Program-made: the position numbers and the translations under genes
Notes under the pieces: generated by a model
The model's input: only the letters and a program-made list of their open reading frames with translations
What the model was told of the DNA's origin: nothing
Database searches by the model: none
Shown here: positions 55,556 through 64,000 of the stretch, one piece after another
How the letters are laid out: every line of letters starts with the position of its first letter
Numbering within the stretch: position 1 is the first letter of the stretch
Source: Quadrisphaera granulorum
Lineage (GTDB): Bacteria > Actinomycetota > Actinomycetes > Actinomycetales > Quadrisphaeraceae
Reading direction: 5' to 3'
Assembly: GCF_003149145.1 (NCBI RefSeq)
Contig: NZ_QGDQ01000006.1
Location: forward strand, 1-64,000
DNA length: 64,000 nucleotides

Positions 55556-57145
55556 TCAGCTTCCGCCGCCGAAGTGACCAGCCAGCCGCTCGTGACGTGC
55601 GGCGCTGTGGCCCGCCAGGCCTCGGATCTCCACATGCTTGTCGCGGTCGGCGTAGCGGGCGCTGATCGCATCCAGCGTGGCCACGGTGGAGGCGTCCCAC
55701 ACGTGGGCGTCCGACAGGTCGATGACCACCGAGGGCGGGTCGGCGGCGTAGCGGAACTGCTCCGCCAGGTCGTTGCTGGAGGCGAAGAACAGCTGCCCGG
55801 TCACGGTGTAGGTCACCGCGGCGCCGTCGTCGCTGAGGTGGCGTTCGACGTCGACGAGGTGCGCCACCCGCCGCGCGAACAGCGCCAGCGCCACGATCAC
55901 CCCCACGATGACGCCGTACGCGAGGTTGTGCGTGGCCACCGTCACCGCCACCGTCGTCAGCATCACCGTGGTCTCGGAGAGCGGCATCCGCCGCAGGGTG
56001 CTCGGGGCGATGGAGTGCCAGTCGAACGTGCCGACCGACACCATGATCATGACGGCGACCAGGGCGGCCATCGGGATCAGCGAGACCACGTCTCCCAGCG
56101 CCACCACGAGAGTGATGAGGAAGGCGCCGGCCAGGAAGGTGGAGAGGCGGGTGCGAGCCCCCGAGGTCTTCACGTTGATCATCGTCTGGCCGATCATGGC
56201 GCAGCCGCCCATGCCGCCGGTGAACCCGGTGACGACGTTGGCCACGCCCTGGCCCCACGCCTCGCGCTTCTTGCGCGAGCGGGTGTCGGTGATGGTGTCG
56301 ACCAGCTGCGCCGTCATCAGCGACTCCAGCAGCCCCACCAACGCCATCGCGAACGCATACGGCGCGATGATCCGCAGCGTCTCTCCCGTGAACGGCACGT
56401 CCGGCACCAGGAACGACGGCAGCGAGTCCGGCAGCTCGCCCTGGTCGCCCACCGTCGGCACGGAGACGGCCGCGACCACGGTGACGGCCGTCAACACGAC
56501 GATCGCCACGAGCGGGGCCGGTACCACGGTGGTCAGGCGAGGCAGGAGGGCGATCATCGCCAGCCCCGCCGCCACCAGCGGGTAGACCAGCCACGGCACC
56601 CCCAGGAGGTACGGCAGCTGCGTGGTGGCGATGAGGATGGCCAGAGCGTTGACGAAGCCCACCATCACGCTGCGCGGGATGAATCGCATCAGGCGGGCCA
56701 CTCCCAGAAGCCCGAGCGCCACCTGGAGAACACCGGCGAGGACGACGGTGGCCAGCAGGTAGTCCAGCCCGTGCTCGCGCACCACGGGGGCGACGACGAG
56801 CGCCACCGCTCCTGTCGCCGCGGAGATCATGGCCGGGCGGCCACCGACGATCGCCGTCGTCACCGCCATGGTGAACGCCGCGTAGAGGCCGACGCGGGGA
56901 TCGACGCCTGCGATGAGGGAGAAAGAGAGCGCCTCGGGGATCAGCGCGAGCGCCACCACCAGGCCCCCGAGAACCTCGATGCGCAGCCGGCGCGGATCGC
57001 GGAGCGCCTGCAGGACGGTGATCCCGCCGTCGCCGTCGTCGTCGCCCACGCAAGGGTGACGCTCCCGGGGGCCCTCGCCGGGACCGTCGGGTACGAGACC
57101 CGGTCCCTCGTGGGGGCGGCGCGGGTTCGGCCGTGGGGATCGCAT
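55556..57145 (-). CDS. SulP-family anion permease with STAS domain
   Basis: 529 residues from ATG 57145 (GGAGG 3 bp upstream). SulP markers: ALALIPEALSFSLIAGVDPR, VGLYAAFTMAVTTAIVGGRP, GFTGGMGGCAMIGQTMINVK; about 11 membrane helices. The STAS domain covers about 445-515 (VVIDLSDAHVWDASTVATLD). It likely moves sulfate, bicarbonate or another anion with Na or H. Short acidic/Arg-rich start of about 45 residues. Confidence 0.94.
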   Translation of the reverse strand: MRSPRPNPRRPHEGPGLVPDGPGEGPRERHPCVGDDDGDGGITVLQALRDPRRLRIEVLGGLVVALALIPEALSFSLIAGVDPRVGLYAAFTMAVTTAIVGGRPAMISAATGAVALVVAPVVREHGLDYLLATVVLAGVLQVALGLLGVARLMRFIPRSVMVGFVNALAILIATTQLPYLLGVPWLVYPLVAAGLAMIALLPRLTTVVPAPLVAIVVLTAVTVVAAVSVPTVGDQGELPDSLPSFLVPDVPFTGETLRIIAPYAFAMALVGLLESLMTAQLVDTITDTRSRKKREAWGQGVANVVTGFTGGMGGCAMIGQTMINVKTSGARTRLSTFLAGAFLITLVVALGDVVSLIPMAALVAVMIMVSVGTFDWHSIAPSTLRRMPLSETTVMLTTVAVTVATHNLAYGVIVGVIVALALFARRVAHLVDVERHLSDDGAAVTYTVTGQLFFASSNDLAEQFRYAADPPSVVIDLSDAHVWDASTVATLDAISARYADRDKHVEIRGLAGHSAARHERLAGHFGGGS

Positions 57146-57192
57146 GGTCCTCCGGTGGTGAGGCGGGACAGCCGCGATGCGGAAGTCGTCGC

Positions 57193-57313
57193 GGGCAGCT
57201 GTGAAGAGTGAGCCCCTTGAGTGTGGGGACGTTGGCCCTTTCAGCGTGACCGCTTGGCTACTGCCAAGGGGCCAACCGTTCGCCCCCAAGGGGCCAACTC
57301 TTCACAGCGCCCG
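57193..57313. repeat. Composite nested palindrome of the GGCCCCTT family
   Basis: Outer arms pair GCTGTGAAGAGT (57199-57210) with ACTCTTCACAGC (57297-57308); inner parts include AGCCCCTTG, GTTGGCCCTTT, CAAGGGGCCAAC twice. It contains about two units of the element seen at 34906. It lies between the SulP and oligopeptidase genes, in their 5' and 3' flanks. Confidence 0.75.
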
Positions 57314-57366
57314 GCACCGCTCACTGGACGTAGCGGAGAGCATCGGCGATGCCAGCCACCATCTCC

Positions 57367-59676
57367 TCAGGCCAGGCCGAGCACGTCCAGCGCCCACGCG
57401 TCCTCGAAGGCCCGCTCGCGCCACGCCTCGTAGCGGCCCGACCGGCCGCCGTGCCCGCCGTCGACCTCGGTCTTGAGCAGCACGTCGGGCGCGCCGTCGG
57501 GGGCCTGCTGCCGCATCCGCGCCACCCACTTGAAGGGCTCCACGTAGAGCACGCGGGTGTCGTGGAGGCTGGTGGTGACCAGCAGCCTCGGCCACGTGGG
57601 GGAGCCCGGTCCGCCGTCCTCGATCGACGGGAGGTTCTCGGTGGGGGCGTAGCCCTTGATGAGCGCGTAGGCGGCGGCGTCGCGGATCGGGTCTCCCCAC
57701 TCCTCCTGCTCGGGCACCGTCAGCGGCAGCGACTCGTCGAGCATCGTGGTGAGCGGGTCGACGAACGGCACCGCCGCGAGCACCCCCGCGAACAGCTGCG
57801 GCGCCAGGTTCAGCGCCGCCCCGACGAGCAGCCCACCCGCCGACCCCCCGGAGGCGACCAGGCGCGCCGGGTCGACGTAGCCCTCCCGGCCCAGGTGCTC
57901 GGCGGCCGCGACGAAGTCGGTGAAGGTGTTGCGCTTGCTGGCCAGGCGTCCGCCCTCGTACCAGAGCCGACCCAGCTCGCCACCGCCGCGCACGTGCGCC
58001 ACGGCGAACACCACGCCGCGGTCCAGCAGCGACAGTCGCGGCACGGAGAACCACGGGTCGAGGCTGACCTCGTAGCTGCCGTAGCCGTACAGGTATCCCG
58101 GGGCCGTCCCGTCGACGGCGACGTCGGCGCGGCGCACCACGGACACCGGCACCCGGACACCGTCGGGGGCGGTCGCCCAGGTGCGTTCCTCTACGTAGGC
58201 GGAGGCGTCGTACCCGCCGCGCACGGGCGTCTCGCGGCGCAGCACGAGCTCGCCGTCGCGCTCGCCACCGGACAGGTCGAGGTCCACCACGCGCACCGGC
58301 GTCGTGAACGACGTCTGCTGCAGGCGCAGCAGCGGCGCCTCGAAGGACGGGTTGCCTGCCAGCACGGAGGAGGCCAGCGCCGTGGGGCTGGGCACCTCCA
58401 CCGGCTCGCTCAGCTCGCCGACACCGACACTGCCACGCCCGTCCGGGCTGATCCTCAGGACGGCGACGCGCGGCAGCGCCTCCCGCCGCCACGACACCGC
58501 CACGTGCCCGGCGAACGCGTCGACGTCCTCCAGCCGGCGTCCGGGCTCGTGGGGGATGACCGTCGTCCACCGCTGGTGGGCGGTCGCCGGGTCGGCCGGG
58601 GTAGCTGAGCCACCGAGCACGCCGTCGGCGTCGAGCAGGGCGAGCGCGAAGTCCGGGGCGTCGTCGTCGTGAAGCACGAGAAGGGCGTCACGCGTGCCGC
58701 CAAGCCTACCGGCGGAGCCGTCCGGGAGCACCACGTGATCGACCGAGTACTCCACGCCGTCGCGTCGCCCCGCGACCGACACGGGAACCTCACCGGGCGC
58801 GCGGCCCGGGCCGCCGGCGTCCAGCAGCCACACCTCGGAGGTGTTCTTCGAGCCCGCCGACAGCACGATGAACCGCCCCGACCGGGTGCGCCCCACGCCG
58901 AGCCAGTAGCGCTCGTCGTCCTCGCGGAGCAGCACGGCGTCGCCGGTGCCGTCGGGGGCGCTCTCGCCCAGCAGGTGCCGGCGCACCTCGAACGGCCGCC
59001 ACGCCTCGTCGACCACCGAGTACAGCAGCGTGCGGGAGTCCGACGCCCACGTGGCCCCGTGCCCCAGACCGGCGATGGCGACGTCGAGGTCGGCGCCCGT
59101 CACGAGGTCTCGGACGCGCAGCGTGAAGCGCTCGTCTCCGGTGATGTCCGCCGACCACGCCAGCAGCTGCCCGTTGGGGCTCACCGACGCCGCCCCCAGC
59201 GCGAAGAACGCCGAGTCCTTCGCCTCGACGTTGCCGTCCAGCAGCACCTGCTCACCGGGCAGCGCCGAGCCGTCCTCCGGCAGCGCCGGCGGCTCCCACC
59301 CGCCGGGCTCGCCGGCCGGGACCGCAGCGGGCACCCGGCAGATCAGCCCGTACTGCTGCCCCTCCACGGTGCGGCGGTAGTACCACCAGGCGCCGTCGCG
59401 GCTGGGCACCGACAGGTCGCTCTCCTGGGTGCGCGAGCGCACCTCCTCGAACAGCTGCTCACGCAGCGGCTCCAGGTGCGCGGTGCGCGCGGCGGTCCAG
59501 GCGTTCTCCGCGTCGACCAGCTCGCGGACCGCCGGGTCGTCGCTGTCGCGCAGCCACTCGTGCTCGTCGACGACGACGTCGCCGTGGTTCTCGCGGGTCA
59601 CGCGCACGCGACGCGCCACCGGGGGGTGTTCGGGCAGGTCCTGGTGCTGATCGGTGGAGGGAGGAGCGCTGCTCAC
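57367..59676 (-). CDS. S9-family oligopeptidase B-like serine peptidase
   Basis: 769 residues from GTG 59676. An N-terminal seven-bladed propeller domain (to about 440) and the alpha/beta-hydrolase domain: GYLYGYGSYEVSLDPWFSVP, AVAHVRGGGELGRLWYEGG, the nucleophile in ASGGSAGGLLVG, the Asp in TSLHDTRVLYVEP and His in VDGGHGGRSGRYE. It should cleave short peptides after basic or Pro residues in the cytoplasm. Family length is 680-720; the extra residues are in the N-terminal part. Start without a clear ribosome site. Confidence 0.93.
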   Translation of the reverse strand: MSSAPPSTDQHQDLPEHPPVARRVRVTRENHGDVVVDEHEWLRDSDDPAVRELVDAENAWTAARTAHLEPLREQLFEEVRSRTQESDLSVPSRDGAWWYYRRTVEGQQYGLICRVPAAVPAGEPGGWEPPALPEDGSALPGEQVLLDGNVEAKDSAFFALGAASVSPNGQLLAWSADITGDERFTLRVRDLVTGADLDVAIAGLGHGATWASDSRTLLYSVVDEAWRPFEVRRHLLGESAPDGTGDAVLLREDDERYWLGVGRTRSGRFIVLSAGSKNTSEVWLLDAGGPGRAPGEVPVSVAGRRDGVEYSVDHVVLPDGSAGRLGGTRDALLVLHDDDAPDFALALLDADGVLGGSATPADPATAHQRWTTVIPHEPGRRLEDVDAFAGHVAVSWRREALPRVAVLRISPDGRGSVGVGELSEPVEVPSPTALASSVLAGNPSFEAPLLRLQQTSFTTPVRVVDLDLSGGERDGELVLRRETPVRGGYDASAYVEERTWATAPDGVRVPVSVVRRADVAVDGTAPGYLYGYGSYEVSLDPWFSVPRLSLLDRGVVFAVAHVRGGGELGRLWYEGGRLASKRNTFTDFVAAAEHLGREGYVDPARLVASGGSAGGLLVGAALNLAPQLFAGVLAAVPFVDPLTTMLDESLPLTVPEQEEWGDPIRDAAAYALIKGYAPTENLPSIEDGGPGSPTWPRLLVTTSLHDTRVLYVEPFKWVARMRQQAPDGAPDVLLKTEVDGGHGGRSGRYEAWRERAFEDAWALDVLGLA

Positions 59677-59705
59677 GGGGGCGACACTACGGCGCCCCCT
59701 CGGGG

Positions 59706-62105
59706 CTAGCGGGTTGTGGGGACCCAGCTCACGGCGAGCACGGTGGTGTCGTCCGCACGCGCGGACACCGAGCGCAGGAGCTTGTCGCACAGCTCGTCGA
59801 GGGAGCCCACGTCACCGCTGACCGTCCTGACCACCCGCTCGAGCCGCTCGGTCCACGCGGTGCGCCGTTCTTCGACGAGGCCGTCGGAGAACAGCAGCAG
59901 GGCGCCGCCGGGTTCGAGCTGCACCTCGGTGGTCGTGTACTCGACGTCGTCGAGCAGGCCGACGGCTGGGCCGCGGGCGCCGTCGTCGACGAGTCGAGCG
60001 GTGCCGTCGCCGCTGCGCACCACGAGCGGGGGGTGCCCGGCGTTGACGATGCGGGCGGCCCCTGTGGCCTGGTCGATCACGACGACGACGGCGGTGGCGA
60101 GCTCCCCGGTGAGCAGGCGCGTCACCAGCTCGTTGAGGCGCCCCAGCGCCTGGGCCGGGTCGCGGGAGGCCAGCACGTACGCCCGCAGCGCGTTGCGCAT
60201 CTGGGCGCTGATGGCCGACGCCGCCAGTCCGTGGCCGGCGACGTCGCCCAGTACCACGGCGGTGCACCCGTCGGACAGGGGCACGATGTCGTACCAGTCA
60301 CCGCCGACGATGTCGTCGCTGTGGGGCACGTACCGCACGGCCAGGTCGAGGCCGGGCACCTCGGGGAGCTTCTCCAGCAGCAGCGTCTGCTGCAGCGCCC
60401 TGGCGAGCCGGCTGGTGCGCTCGACCTCGCGCAGCAGGGAGTCCGACAGGTGCCGCGCGAACCCGAGAGCCGCGTCGACCTCGTGCTGAGTCCATCGCTG
60501 CGCGGTGCGCCGCACGGTCTCGCTCCACGCGTCGAAGGAGTGGCGGGGGGAGAGCCGCACGGTGCCGTCGTCGCTGCTGACGAGTGTCGACGAGCGCGGG
60601 TCTCCGCCCCAGATGATCTCCTGGAGCACCTCGGGGCGGAACCAGGCGATGAGATCGCCGGGTTGACCGCCGGCGATCGGCGCGGCCAGGACGCCGCTGG
60701 CGGTGGCCCACACGTCTTCGGGCTCCAGCCCCGCGGTCACCTCGAGGGCGGTGGCCGCCAGCGAGGAGGTCACCAGGGGGCCGTCGGCCAGGTGGACCGA
60801 CAGGGCAGCGACGACGGCGGGCGGGGGGGTGGCGCCGAGCAGGCGCAACTCGCCGTGAATCCGCAGCGCGACGCCGCCGCACGGCACGAGGTCGGCGATG
60901 GTGGCGTCTTCGCGGGTCAGCGCCTCCAGCGCCATCTCCGGGGAGTCGGCGAGCAGCTCGGTGAGGCGGGCGCGCACCTGCGAGGTCGCGACCACCTGGT
61001 GGTCGGTCTCGCGCCCCACCACCACGGGCAGCAGCAGCGAGGCCGTGCGGCCGAGGAACTCCGCCGCCGTGCGCACGGGCACGCTCGGGCGGTGCGGGCC
61101 GGCGTAGTGGTGGCACGCGATGAGGCCCCAGAGCCGGTCTCCGTGGAGCAGCGAGATCGACATCGAGGCCGCGACGCCCATGTTCCGGAGGTACTGCAGG
61201 TGCACCGGCGAGACGCTGCGCAGCACCGCGAGCGACAGGTCGAGCGGCTCTCCCGTGGGCTCGGCCGGCTCGAGGGGCACCGGCGCGTACGACGACGTCG
61301 GGATGATCCGCAGCCACTGGCGCGCGTAGAGCGCGCGGGCCTGCGCGGGGATGTCGGTGGCCGGGTAGCGCAGTCCGAGGAAGGGCTCGAGGTCCGCGCG
61401 GCGGTCCTCGGCGAGCACCTCGCCGTTCCACTCCTCGTCGAAGCGGTAGACCATGACGCGGTCGAAGCCCGTCAGCTCGCGCACGCCCGTGGCGAGAGAC
61501 TCCGCGAGCGCGGTGACGCTGCCGGCGTCCTGCAGGCGCCGCAGCACGGCGGGCAGCTGCAGGTGCCAGGGGTGGGTGGGGCCTTCGTCGCCGCGGGCGG
61601 GTTCGAGTTCGACGACGACGAGCGCCGGGTGCTGCGAGCTGTCGCTCGAGGTCGGCGTGATGCGGTGAGCCACGGCGTGGTGCCGGCGGCCGGACCCCAC
61701 GGGCAGCTCGACAGGGTCGATCGTGGTGGTCTGGTCCCCACCGCCGTCGATGACCGAGCGGACGAGGTCGGCAAGCTGCCCTGACAGGTCCGCCAGGTCT
61801 GCGCCAGCGCTCGCGGCGGCTCCCAGGGTGCGCGCGGCGCCCGCCGACGCCGACAGCACGGTCAGTGCAGGCGGCCCCGGCGGTGCGCTCGGCGCGGGGC
61901 CCGCAGGCCGCACCACGAGCAGGTGCCCGTGCGGCTGGATGCTGCCGGGGATGCGGATCGGCTCGTCGGCACAGGCGGCGGCCGCGGCCGCCAGCGCGGC
62001 CTCGTCGAGGGCGTGTGCCGTCAGGCCGTCGGTCAGTGCGTCGGCGTGGATCAGCGCGGTTCCGGTCGCCGACGCGGCGGCCGGGGGCGGCTGCGAGGAG
62101 GACAC
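59706..62105 (-). CDS. Bacteriophytochrome fused to a SpoIIE-type PP2C phosphatase
   Basis: 799 residues from GTG 62105 (GGAG 4 bp upstream). PAS (about 40-140) with Cys45 in ACADEPIRIPGSIQPHG, the biliverdin-attachment position of bacterial phytochromes; GAF (about 190-350) with LGLRYPATDIPAQARALYAR and the His of SLLHGDRLWGLIACHHYAG; PHY (about 370-540) with the tongue motif SPRHSFDAWSET. Then a SpoIIE/PP2C phosphatase (about 565-795): VGGDWYDIV, VLGDVAGHGLAASAISAQMR, LLFSDGLVEERR, DDTTVLAV. It should detect red/far-red light and dephosphorylate an anti-anti-sigma factor. No heme oxygenase for biliverdin lies in the window. Confidence 0.94.
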   Translation of the reverse strand: MSSSQPPPAAASATGTALIHADALTDGLTAHALDEAALAAAAAACADEPIRIPGSIQPHGHLLVVRPAGPAPSAPPGPPALTVLSASAGAARTLGAAASAGADLADLSGQLADLVRSVIDGGGDQTTTIDPVELPVGSGRRHHAVAHRITPTSSDSSQHPALVVVELEPARGDEGPTHPWHLQLPAVLRRLQDAGSVTALAESLATGVRELTGFDRVMVYRFDEEWNGEVLAEDRRADLEPFLGLRYPATDIPAQARALYARQWLRIIPTSSYAPVPLEPAEPTGEPLDLSLAVLRSVSPVHLQYLRNMGVAASMSISLLHGDRLWGLIACHHYAGPHRPSVPVRTAAEFLGRTASLLLPVVVGRETDHQVVATSQVRARLTELLADSPEMALEALTREDATIADLVPCGGVALRIHGELRLLGATPPPAVVAALSVHLADGPLVTSSLAATALEVTAGLEPEDVWATASGVLAAPIAGGQPGDLIAWFRPEVLQEIIWGGDPRSSTLVSSDDGTVRLSPRHSFDAWSETVRRTAQRWTQHEVDAALGFARHLSDSLLREVERTSRLARALQQTLLLEKLPEVPGLDLAVRYVPHSDDIVGGDWYDIVPLSDGCTAVVLGDVAGHGLAASAISAQMRNALRAYVLASRDPAQALGRLNELVTRLLTGELATAVVVVIDQATGAARIVNAGHPPLVVRSGDGTARLVDDGARGPAVGLLDDVEYTTTEVQLEPGGALLLFSDGLVEERRTAWTERLERVVRTVSGDVGSLDELCDKLLRSVSARADDTTVLAVSWVPTTR

Positions 62106-62137
62106 GGGGCTCCAGCGGTGGGTGGTGGTTCGTGGGG

Positions 62138-62170
62138 GCGGATCACCAGCGGATCACGAGCGGATCACCA
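62138..62170. repeat. Three tandem 11-bp repeats GCGGATCACCA
   Basis: Units at 62138, 62149 and 62160: GCGGATCACCA, GCGGATCACGA, GCGGATCACCA. They sit in the 144-bp divergent spacer, 33 bp before the phytochrome start. One-helical-turn phasing fits a cooperative regulator. Confidence 0.8.
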
Positions 62171-62249
62171 CGTGTGCGGCCGGCCTGCCGGGGTAGGTAG
62201 GTGCCATCATCGCACCGCTGCTGCCTACCCCTGCTGACTTGGAGGCTCC

Positions 62250-62759
62250 GTGCACCTCAGCTACGGGCTCCGGCTCCCGACGGACGTGCGGCACGTCCCC
62301 GTCGTCCGGCACCTTGCCATCGCCACCCTGACCGAGCTGGGGGTCAGCCGCGGCAGCATCGATGACATCGCCCTGGCCGTCACGGAGGCCTGTTCCAACG
62401 TCGTCCAGCACGCCGGGGGCGGTGACTTCGAGGTTCGGGTCAGCGTCGAGGGCGAGTGGTGCCGCATCGAGGTGCTCGACGGCGGCGCCGGCTTCGACCC
62501 CGCTGAAGCATCTGCCGCGGTGCTCGCGGAGGGCCCCAGCGCTGACCTCACGCACGGGAGGGGGCTGGGGCTCATGCGGATCCTCGTGGACCAGCTCCAC
62601 TTCGAGCCGCGCGACGGCGGGACGACGGTGGTGCTGCTCAAGCACCTGGTGCTGCGTGAGGGGTCGGTGCTCGCCGCCGCCGTCGCCGCTGCGACCGCCC
62701 CAGGGACCAGCTCGAGGACCGGCCCGGGGCTTGGCCCGGTCACTGAAGACCCCCGCTGA
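62250..62759 (+). CDS. RsbW-like anti-sigma factor histidine-kinase-type ATPase
   Basis: 169 residues from GTG 62250 (GGAGG 4 bp upstream). HATPase_c fold of anti-sigma kinases: DDIALAVTEACSNVVQHAGG (N box), VLDGGAGFDP, then HGRGLGLMRILVDQLHF. It lacks a phosphoacceptor His, as expected for RsbW/SpoIIAB proteins that phosphorylate anti-anti-sigma factors and bind sigma. It is divergent from the phytochrome-phosphatase gene, so both enzymes of a partner switch lie together. A Ser/Thr/Pro tail of about 30 residues is extra. Confidence 0.93.
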   Translation: MHLSYGLRLPTDVRHVPVVRHLAIATLTELGVSRGSIDDIALAVTEACSNVVQHAGGGDFEVRVSVEGEWCRIEVLDGGAGFDPAEASAAVLAEGPSADLTHGRGLGLMRILVDQLHFEPRDGGTTVVLLKHLVLREGSVLAAAVAAATAPGTSSRTGPGLGPVTEDPR

Positions 62760-62780
62760 GCAGACCCCCGCTGAACGCGC

Positions 62781-62819
62781 GAGGGGGCGCCCGCGGCCCA
62801 TGGCCGCGGGCGCCCCCTC
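62781..62819. terminator. Strong bidirectional hairpin
   Basis: An 18-bp perfect stem GAGGGGGCGCCCGCGGCC / GGCCGCGGGCGCCCCCTC with loop CAT, 21 bp after the RsbW-like gene and 48 bp after the end of the convergent OsmC gene. No T-run. Confidence 0.85.
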
Positions 62820-62867
62820 GTCAAAGGTGCGCGAGCTTGCGCAACCTCCAAGAAGTCAGGGAGAGCT

Positions 62868-63311
62868 TCAGGACTCCAGCGACGCGTCGAGCGTGATCTC
62901 TACGCCGGTCAGGGCCTTGCTGACGGGGCAGCCGGCCTTCGCGTCGGCAGCGGCCTTGGCGAAGCTCGCCTCGTCGAGGCCCTCGACCTCACCGACGACG
63001 GTCAGCTTGATGCCGGTGAGCTTGAAGCCGCCGGCCTCCTTGTCCGGGCCGAGGGAGACGTCGGCCTTGACCTCGAGGGACTGCGGGGTGCCGCCGGCGG
63101 CCGCGATGAGCGCGGACAGCTGCATGGCGAAGCAGGAGGAGTGCGCCGCGGCGATGAGCTCCTCGGGGCTGGTGGTGCCGTCGGCGTCGTCAGCGGCGCG
63201 CTTGGGGAAGGACACGGTGTAGGTGCCGGCGCCGGAGCTGGTGAGCTCGACCTGTCCGGAGCCCTGCTCCAGGGTGCCGTTCCATGCGGTGCGAGCGGTG
63301 CGGGTGGGCAT
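62868..63311 (-). CDS. OsmC-family peroxidase-like protein
   Basis: 147 residues from ATG 63311. Both redox cysteines are present: HSSCFAMQLSALIAAAG and KAGCPVSKALTGV. N-terminal WNGTLEQGSGQVEL and SPEELIAAA fit OsmC. It should reduce organic hydroperoxides with a thiol donor. Confidence 0.94.
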   Translation of the reverse strand: MPTRTARTAWNGTLEQGSGQVELTSSGAGTYTVSFPKRAADDADGTTSPEELIAAAHSSCFAMQLSALIAAAGGTPQSLEVKADVSLGPDKEAGGFKLTGIKLTVVGEVEGLDEASFAKAAADAKAGCPVSKALTGVEITLDASLES

Positions 63312-63450
63312 CTCGTCTCCTTCGTCCGTTGACTCAGTCTGTCGACGTCAGTCGTTCGCGCGTCCGGGATGTCCCGGCCCGCACGGAGAAAACATATCGT
63401 GCGCGACAGGTATTCCCGTCGGGGGTCGTCCCCCCACTCGCAGCCTGCAC

Positions 63451-63484
63451 GCGGGGCCCACGGCGTGCACGCCGTGGGCCCCGC
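63451..63484 (-). terminator. Perfect 34-bp palindrome downstream of the nitroreductase gene
   Basis: GCGGGGCCCACGGCGT (63451-63466) and ACGCCGTGGGCCCCGC (63469-63484) with a GC centre. It lies 56 bp past the nitroreductase stop on that gene's strand. No T-run. Confidence 0.8.
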
Positions 63485-63540
63485 CCGTTGTCGAGTAGTT
63501 GGAGTTGTCGGTGTTCTCGGAGGTGCGAGAGCTGCCGCCG

Positions 63541-64000
63541 TCAGGCGGAGGCGCCGCGCAGGGGCAGCAGCAGCTCGGACAGGGGACGGCGCGCACGGGT
63601 CAGCTCACGCGCCCGGACCGTCTCGTCGAGGGTCTCCAGGTCACCCTGGCGCCCGACGGCCACGACGACGAGCGGCTCCACGCCGTCCGGGATTTCGTAG
63701 GCGGCGCGGATCGCGTCGACCTCGATGCCGCCCAGGGTGTGCACGACGAGGCCCTCGGCAGCCGCCTGCACCGTGAGGTGGGCGACGGCCTGACCGGCGT
63801 CGAGGTCGGCCCAGCGCAGCGTCTTGCCCTCCGGGGTCACGCGCTCGGCTGCCACCAGCACCAGGGCGGAGGCGTTGCCGGCCCACGCCTGGTTGAACCC
63901 CATGAGGGTGCCGAAGAGCACGTCGTGCTCGGGGGTGCCGCGCAGCGCCACCGCGAAACGCCACGGCTGGGTGTTGCTCGCACTGGGGGACCAGCGGGCG
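63541..64000 (-). CDS. Nitroreductase family protein, 5' end outside window
   Basis: At least 152 residues. The visible N-terminal segment ARWSPSASNTQPWRFAVALR is the FMN-binding block of nitroreductases; the rest has TVQAAAEGLVVHTLGGIEVD and ends near LRGASA. It should use FMN and NAD(P)H to reduce nitro or quinone compounds. The frame continues past base 64000, so the start is missing; a GTG at 63951 is internal and not the true start. Confidence 0.92.
   Translation of the reverse strand, partial: ARWSPSASNTQPWRFAVALRGTPEHDVLFGTLMGFNQAWAGNASALVLVAAERVTPEGKTLRWADLDAGQAVAHLTVQAAAEGLVVHTLGGIEVDAIRAAYEIPDGVEPLVVVAVGRQGDLETLDETVRARELTRARRPLSELLLPLRGASA

Noticed and set aside
55470-57053. Upstream part of the 682-codon minus-strand frame ending in the MerR gene
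   Set aside because: It is out of frame with SulP and rich in Arg/Gly; only the last 154 codons carry MerR motifs.
63541-63951. GTG 63951 as the true nitroreductase start
   Set aside because: The frame continues to the window edge with the conserved FMN-binding block upstream of it.

Overview
The window is very GC-rich (about 72-74 %). It uses many GTG starts, packs genes with 4-bp start/stop overlaps, and carries families typical of Actinomycetota: a DUF222 protein, an Lsr2-type DNA-binding domain, SigE-type ECF factors, an actinobacterial PemK-like protein, and a c-di-AMP (ydaO) riboswitch ahead of an NlpC/P60 hydrolase. I read it as chromosome of a high-GC actinomycete; a Kineosporiales-like lineage is a guess. 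I saw no rRNA, tRNA, CRISPR, prophage or insertion sequence. Genes are called from reading frame, start context and recognisable motifs; no database search was possible.

Layout. 1-3.5 kb: 3'-truncated DUF222 gene, then a short-chain dehydrogenase/MerR pair. 3.6-9.2 kb: two consecutive ECF sigma/membrane-protein pairs, a cold-shock-domain protein, and a beta-propeller lipoprotein gene interrupted by an in-frame TAG. 9.4-20 kb: TetR/MFS divergon with two clear operators, LysR, amidohydrolase/pirin divergon, GGDEF protein, YihY protein, riboswitch-NlpC/P60, and a nitrilase-fold protein lacking its catalytic triad. 20-30 kb: degenerate DnaQ-like exonuclease fused to an Lsr2-like domain, DUF429 protein, luciferase-like monooxygenase/MarR operon with a palindromic operator, acetamidase, LMW phosphatase and fused dihydroxyacetone kinase. 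30-40 kb: GH51 arabinofuranosidase, PemK-like protein, a 33-bp tandem repeat array, LysR/racemase divergon, dehydrogenase-DksA pair, HIT and DUF1905 proteins.

40-51.4 kb: RecQ helicase with a phosphoribosyltransferase-like tail, two toxin-antitoxin pairs with apparently (near-)leaderless promoters, two gene remnants, and then the most unusual cluster (45.9-50.3 kb): a Crp/Fnr regulator, an MFS transporter fused to a cyclic-nucleotide-binding domain, a 57-residue peptide with a repeated GH(A/S)F motif, and a divergent GAF/subtilisin pair. A TGTCA-N6-TGACA palindrome lies in the divergent spacer. I suggest this is a peptide-maturation and export cassette under Crp-type control.

51.4-64 kb: cupin, GNAT, acyltransferase, SulP/MerR, oligopeptidase B, and a bacteriophytochrome-PP2C phosphatase divergent from an RsbW-like kinase (a probable red-light partner-switching module with a 3 x 11-bp repeat between the genes). 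OsmC and a 5'-truncated nitroreductase end the window. Several intergenic spacers hold long, nearly perfect palindromes, three of which belong to one sequence family.
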